Both the position numbers and the translations under genes were made by a program. The notes under the pieces are model-generated. The model worked only from the letters and a program-made list of their open reading frames with translations. It was not told the DNA's origin and did not search any database. Below are positions 18,264 through 22,485 of a stretch of DNA of 22,485 nt, one piece after another. The DNA comes from Chara braunii. Its lineage: Eukaryota; Streptophyta; Charophyceae; Charales; Characeae. Location: the NCBI GenBank assembly GCA_003427395.1, contig BFEA01000439.1:101637-124121 (forward strand), in the 5' to 3' direction. The stretch's first letter is position 1; each line of letters starts with the position of its first letter.

Positions 18264-18732
18264 TGCTGTGTCCGACTGCTCCGGTCACCTCTCAGGAGTA
18301 CAAATATCCACCCCTATCTAAGAATAAAAATTAGAAGGCCTTCACCTTCTTTCTCCATCTTTCTAAGTCATTTAAGTATTTTTAAGGATTTTTGACGTAT
18401 ATAAATTATTAAAAATTACTCTTAACCTTCAGAAAACTACTGGCCCTCGACCACTGCCTAGGGTCATACAAGACTCCCCCTAGAGAGTAGCGCGGCAAGT
18501 GCGTTTCTCCTTCCGCCGGTCCCAAATCTTTTGAGGGGTAAGGGATCAGCCCTATACTTTTTCTACTCCAATTTTCTTCCCCTTTTCCTTCTTAGGGAAT
18601 TTTTCTGTATTTAACCGTATTTAATTTACAATAATTACATTTACATAAGATACACCCCCTTTCTTATTTTACATACACTTATATCCCTTGTACATGTCTT
18701 TAGGCAGAATTGTTTGACCCCAAGGGGTCCCC

Positions 18733-18760
18733 GAAAATTTTGGCAGCACTTTGCCTCCCC
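18733..18760. repeat. Leader motif copy 2
   Basis: GAAAATTTTGGCAGCACTTT... with CCTCCCC, the closest partner of 18083-18110. The third, more diverged copy (18920-18946) keeps GGGCAGTATTTCCCCTCCCC. Confidence 0.8.
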
Positions 18761-19190
18761 CCGTGGGGATGGGGTGTGGCCGAAGGCCTCAAAATAGCCG
18801 CCGCAGGAGTATAGCAAAAGGGAAAAAATATCAAAAAAAATAAATTAATTTTTAATAAATTTTCGAGTATTTTTTTTAATTATTTCCTAATTAATTGGAA
18901 ATATTATACAAAATTTCAAGAAAACTGGGCAGTATTTCCCCTCCCCCCTGAGGAAAGGGTTTGGAGCTTCCGCCCCTAGCTGAACAACACGAAAGAAAAG
19001 ACATCAGAATTTTTAAAAATAAAACAAAATTTAATTAACTCTTTTTCCCTATTTTTAGTATTTTTTTTAATTAATTATACAAAAAGAAAAAATGCCAAAG
19101 AATACAAAAGGTAAAATATTTCACATATATTATCCCTATTCCTCGAGGTTGTTATTCGACTTTAAAACCCTGAATAAGTCTTCCCCTAAC

Positions 19191-19229
19191 TAGGGTTTCC
19201 CCTAATTAGGGTTTAACTAACTAGGGTTT
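19191..19229 (-). promoter_or_regulatory. Three telobox-like repeats
   Basis: TAGGGTTT occurs at 19191-19198, 19207-19214 and 19222-19229 with spacings of 16 and 15 bp; on the element strand these read AAACCCTA. This word is the core of the plant telomere repeat and of the telo-box found near starts of many plant genes. Here it lies in the leader, so it could be regulatory or an accidental telomere-like stretch. Confidence 0.5.
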
Positions 19230-19547
19230 TGGGAGCTTCTTGCGCAACCGCACGCTCTCCTCCAAAACTCGTTCCTTCCCAAAATTTTCCCGTGAACTTC
19301 ACTCAAAATTTGCAAAAACTTTGACGGAACGTTTTTTCTTAAACCCTTTTTATGGTATTTTACACAAATTTTTTAGAGAAATTAAATATTTAATTTTTGT
19401 TTTACTTCTTTTTTTCTTTGCTGTTACTTACCGTTCTTGCCTCTATCCACCTCCGTTTGCCCCGTCCAAGGTATTAAAACGACAGGAAAAATAACTGAGC
19501 AGGTTTGGTACAAGGAGTTATCTCAAGAAAATGCACAAATTTTCCGC

Positions 19548-19568
19548 AAAAAAAAAAAAAAAAAAAAA
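19548..19568. repeat. A21 homopolymer
   Basis: An uninterrupted run of 21 A on the plus strand (T21 in the element RNA sense). Confidence 0.95.
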
Positions 19569-19863
19569 CTGAAAATTCTGAATTAATAATTAGATTATCG
19601 AAGAAAATTCTTTATCTCGAAATCTGACCTTTAGATTTTGGCAAGAAACGTCTCATAACGTTCCCCTCGTCGAGACGTCGAACTTTGTCCCCTACGCTCT
19701 TTGCGAGAAAATGCGCGGATTGCGAAATATTCTAAAAAAACTAATTCAAAAAATTATCAAAAACAGAACTAATAAAGAAAACGAACTAATTAGTGCTTGG
19801 ACTAATCAGCCCGCGCACCCCCATTGATCGGGGAAGGCCGCGACCCTGGGGCTGCTGCTCCCC

Positions 19864-19880
19864 TCCCCGGCAACGGCGCC
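19864..19880 (-). other. Primer-binding site for plant-type tRNA-Asp
   Basis: The plus strand TCCCCGGCAACGGCGCC equals the 3' end of plant tRNA-Asp(GUC) without the final A, so the element strand GGCGCCGTTGCCGGGGA can pair with it over 17 bases. It lies 5 nt inside the 5' LTR edge (19886), the standard place for priming minus-strand DNA synthesis. This fixes the right-hand repeat as the 5' LTR and the element direction as minus. The tRNA sequence is from memory of the plant family. Confidence 0.9.
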
Positions 19881-19885
19881 GAAGT

Positions 19886-22485
19886 TGTGAGGAAAGTCGG
19901 GGAGGGGTCGCCTGCCGTTCGCTGAAGCCAAGGGCTACGACGCCTGTCACTCGCCACGCCCTCTTGCGAGGTCCTCAACGAATTGTAGGGTACGTAGGCC
20001 GGAAACTGCCCGTTACTCCCCCCCTTACTCAAGGGAGATCTTTACGGCGCCACCAGGCCGTGCAAACGTGGTAAAGCATTTAGCTCTGCTGAGTTTTTCT
20101 GTTTACTTTTGCAAGCTCAAAACGCGATTTCAACTCTTCAAGTCCATTCTGTCTTTCGCAAGGTTGTTCTAAAGTAGATAAAGTCAATCAATCAACGGAA
20201 AAATTAGGGGGTTAATCCAACAGACGTCAGCAAGGTAATCAAAACCGTCCTCCGCTGTCGCAGAGAGCCAGTCAGCTAGCTCGAAAAGAAAATGTCCCTT
20301 TTCACAATTGTTAAATCAGACCTGCTGTATCCTTCGGGGTCCTTTCAGAAGACAGGGTTGGAGAACACCACTTTACACGCAGGTTCCTAGATCAATCTAA
20401 GACTCAGTGTGAAGCTTGTCACACGCCAATTGACGACTCGGCTTTCCTCATCACTGTAACCCAAGGGCATTTTCGTTCGCGACAGTTACTTCCTGCCCAG
20501 CTCGATTGATTATCAGGGACAATATCACAGGCTCGTTCTAATTGATTGTCTCGATCCCCGACACTTTACTATCGCAGCCACTTTAAATAAATGAGCAACA
20601 AGAGATCGGTTATTCAACTTATACTGAAACGAGATTACTAGTCACATTCGCTCAAGACCACCCGAAGCTGCGCAGTCACACTGCCAACTCAACCCTTCTC
20701 TTTCACTTTCTCTCAGCCTTGCTCTCTCGCTCTCTCCCTCTCTGTACTCTACCTCTCTCTCGCTGTATCCCTTGTTCACGCCCGCTCAGNCAACCTCTCT
20801 CTCATACTCAGTCTCATTCCCGCACACTCACATGTCCACACAGTCTCTATTTCTCCTCTGTCTTTCTTTATCTCTCGCTCAGTCCAGCCCTCGCGAACAA
20901 GATTGCGTCGAAATGGTTATAACAAATTAGGCGGTTCACTCATACGGCTGGTCGCGCTACCCTGGGTTGGCCTAGTTACTTCCGGAACTTCGCTGTCGCC
21001 CGAGTTTTTTTTGCTCTTACCTCTTTCTCAGACTCACCAGTGCCACGATGGTTGCAGTTCCGCCCCTCAGAGCGAAAATAAGTAGCCCCACGGGCGGCGG
21101 GTGTGAAAATGGAAGATGGCTCGTTCATTATCTGGAGGAAGTCGCCCAATTGACGGGTCGACGGAGGTAAGCCAGCTGGTTCGCCCGTGGCGAGAGGCTT
21201 GATTTTTCATTCATCAATTTTAGGATAACAGGTGATTGCGTGAACAGTGTTGCACCCTGTTCACAGTTTCCCTGTAGGTCGCTGCGGCTCGTTCCACTCC
21301 GCCCACTCAGTCCGCTTGTTCGCACGAGCTCACTAGCTCTTTTTCGATGCACGTTCGCCGCGCGTGCCGAGCACGAGAGAGAGGGAGCCGTTTCGCCGTT
21401 TGTGCTGCGGGCGGCGCACGCCTCGCTCCTCACTCCTCCCCGTTACCTGCCAGAACGAGCTGTCCTCGGATGCAACGTGGGCGCATTCCCGTGAACAGGT
21501 ATACACTAGGCGACTCCCGGTCTGTCGCTCTCCTACTCTTGTTACGACTGACATACTTTCCCTCACATGCGCGGCACTTCGCACTCGAACAAGTTCAGTT
21601 GCTGCTCCGTTCCTACCCGTTGAGCTCTTCTGGCTCGACTTGCGAAGTGGCCTGGATACATCGCGCACGCTATCAGCGTTCTCCTGTCAACAACAGGCAC
21701 ACCGAGCACTCCATGCCCACTCCCTCGGAGCCGAGTTGGTGGCGAACACCAGGCACACATGCAAGCTCTTTCTTCTCCCAGGCGCACCGTCTCCCTTCAT
21801 GGGTTCGGGCTGTACAGCTTGCGCTCCTTCTCTTCCTTGTCGCTCGCCACCTGAACTCCAACCGCCAATTAGTCTCAGGTTTAGGCGGGGTACGCCTTGC
21901 GCGTCTGTCTATTCCCGCTCGCCCGCACCCAACACGAAGTAACTGCCTTAGCTCGACGCTTCTCCCTTGTGCATGCGTGCGCTGCGAACTCCGTGCATGC
22001 TTCCCTCACTCTTGTCACTCCCCTCACACGCGGAGTAACTGCCTGAGCGCCAACGCATTTGCCCCGAACTCTCAAGCGCGGGTACACCTTGCTCGTACTC
22101 AATTCTCCCCCTTGTCCCCTGCTGGCCCCGCCTATATCCCCTCGCACCAGGCTCGCCAGGCTTTAGTCTTCAACTCCGCAGTAGCAGCTTTGCCTTGGCC
22201 AAGGCCTAAGCCCGCCAGCCCAGCGGAACCCCAGGAATGTAAATAAGTGACGATCAAGCCAGGGTCCTCGGGCTTCCAAATCAGGGCCTCTGCTCAGAAC
22301 AGCCAACTGATCGGCGTCGTACCAACCTCGAAAATAGGGGGCATCAACAGCCCCGAGCTGGGTGCAATCTCACCAGCCAGGGCTAAAATTGCTATAATGG
22401 CAACGCGTTACAGAAGGACGTGCTGACCCTTCGAAAGGTATTGTTGTTGCAGAGCTGACTTCTGACTCCACGGCGTCGCCCTGAA
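19886..22485 (-). repeat. 5' LTR (right copy, truncated by window end)
   Basis: Homologous to the left copy from its TGTGAGG edge; 22485 corresponds to 4825, so about 0.98 kb should remain outside the window. It carries an N at 20790 in the same place as the N at 3783. Small indels (7 nt near 20175, 1 nt in a T run near 21008) and scattered substitutions separate it from the left copy. A 654-nt segment (21697-22350) has no counterpart there. Open frames of up to 299 codons on the plus strand are not conserved between the LTRs and are not genes. Confidence 0.9.
21697..22350. repeat. 654-nt LTR segment absent from the left LTR
   Basis: The two LTRs align up to CAACAG (21691-21696, left 4685-4690) and again after CAACAG (22345-22350). 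The segment is bounded by this 6-bp direct repeat, which fits a microhomology deletion in the left copy or an insertion in the right. Inside, AGTAACTGCCT occurs at 21938-21948 and 22034-22044, a weak subrepeat. No transposon ends or coding region are seen in it. Confidence 0.85.

Larger units (their letters stand above)
18058..19863 (-). other. AT-rich 5' leader of the element
   Basis: About 1.8 kb between the primer-binding site and ORF A. It has no coding pattern on either strand. It contains a 10-bp inverted repeat (18226-18263), three related GGCAG...CCTCCC motifs, a telobox-like cluster (19191-19229), a run of 21 A (19548-19568) and several other A- or T-rich runs. Confidence 0.75.
2872..22485 (-). 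mobile_element. Large degraded Ty3/Gypsy LTR retrotransposon, 5' end beyond window
   Basis: Direct repeats of about 2 kb or more flank an internal region that carries, on the minus strand and in this order, a primer-binding site, extra ORFs, gag, protease, RT, RNase H and integrase. The pol order (RT-RH-IN) is that of Ty3/Gypsy. The visible part is 19.6 kb, and about 20.6 kb is expected if the 3' LTR runs 2872-5807. A tRNA-Asp primer, ORFs before gag and very large size are known features of the plant Tat/Ogre lineage. Frameshifts and nonsense codons in all major ORFs mean it cannot encode its own proteins. The flanking bases at the 3' end are 2867-2871 (AACGG). The matching target duplication, if present, lies outside the window. 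Confidence 0.93.

Noticed and set aside
20471-20480. LTR promoter TATA box
   Set aside because: Several AT-rich words exist on the element strand in both LTRs, but none is distinctive enough to choose without transcript data.
21347-22246. 299-codon plus-strand open frame in the right LTR
   Set aside because: The corresponding frame in the left LTR is only 178 codons and ends differently. The protein is Arg/Ser/Pro/Cys-biased and antisense to the element; it is explained by GC-rich composition.
1-22485. CRISPR array, bacterial operon, rRNA or tRNA gene
   Set aside because: No spaced identical repeats of CRISPR type, no cloverleaf or rRNA sequence seen. The compact ORF block looks operon-like but lies inside a retroelement with LTRs and a primer-binding site.

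Overview
The window looks like nuclear DNA of a eukaryote, most likely a green plant or streptophyte alga. Its introns, microsatellites, GA-rich minisatellites and long spaced non-coding stretches rule out a bacterium. The best lineage clue is a 17-nt primer-binding site complementary to the 3' end of plant-type tRNA-Asp. A charophyte such as Chara would fit the GA-rich arrays and the large degraded retroelement, but that is a guess.

Layout. Positions 1-2871 are host flank: a (TC)n tract, a purine-rich region with a 34-bp minisatellite, one or two weak exon candidates on the minus strand, a (GA)30 tract and an A/C-rich stretch. Positions 2872-22485 are one very large LTR retrotransposon lying on the minus strand and cut off by the right edge of the window. 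Its 3' LTR is on the left (from 2872, probably to 5807) and its 5' LTR on the right (19886 to beyond 22485). Both copies begin at the same TGTGAGG. If the proposed left LTR end is right, the whole element is about 20.6 kb.

Read in its own direction (right to left), the element has: 5' LTR; tRNA-Asp primer-binding site; an AT-rich 1.8-kb leader with telobox-like repeats, repeated motifs and a good splice-acceptor candidate; a 4.9-kb block of closely packed ORFs of unknown function; gag with an RGG/RD-rich segment and a CCHC zinc knuckle; protease; reverse transcriptase; RNase H; integrase (HHCC, D,D35E, GPY-like C-terminus); a 3' untranslated region; a polypurine tract; and the 3' LTR.

Size, tRNA-Asp primer, extra ORFs before gag and a minisatellite near the 3' end together resemble the plant Tat/Ogre group of Ty3/Gypsy elements. 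The pol protein motifs, however, remind me more of elements described from fungi.

The element is dead. Gag, pol and several upstream ORFs carry in-frame stops, mostly explicable by C-to-T or G-to-A transitions (CGA to TGA, CAG to TAG, TGG to TGA/TAG), plus several frameshifts and a probable deletion after the RT. The first RNase H aspartate is replaced by glycine.

The most unusual part is the ORF block upstream of gag (17999-13117). It holds three diverged paralogues (A, B, C) of a protein I do not recognise, two of them with acidic tails, together with small charged proteins packed with gaps as short as 3 nt.
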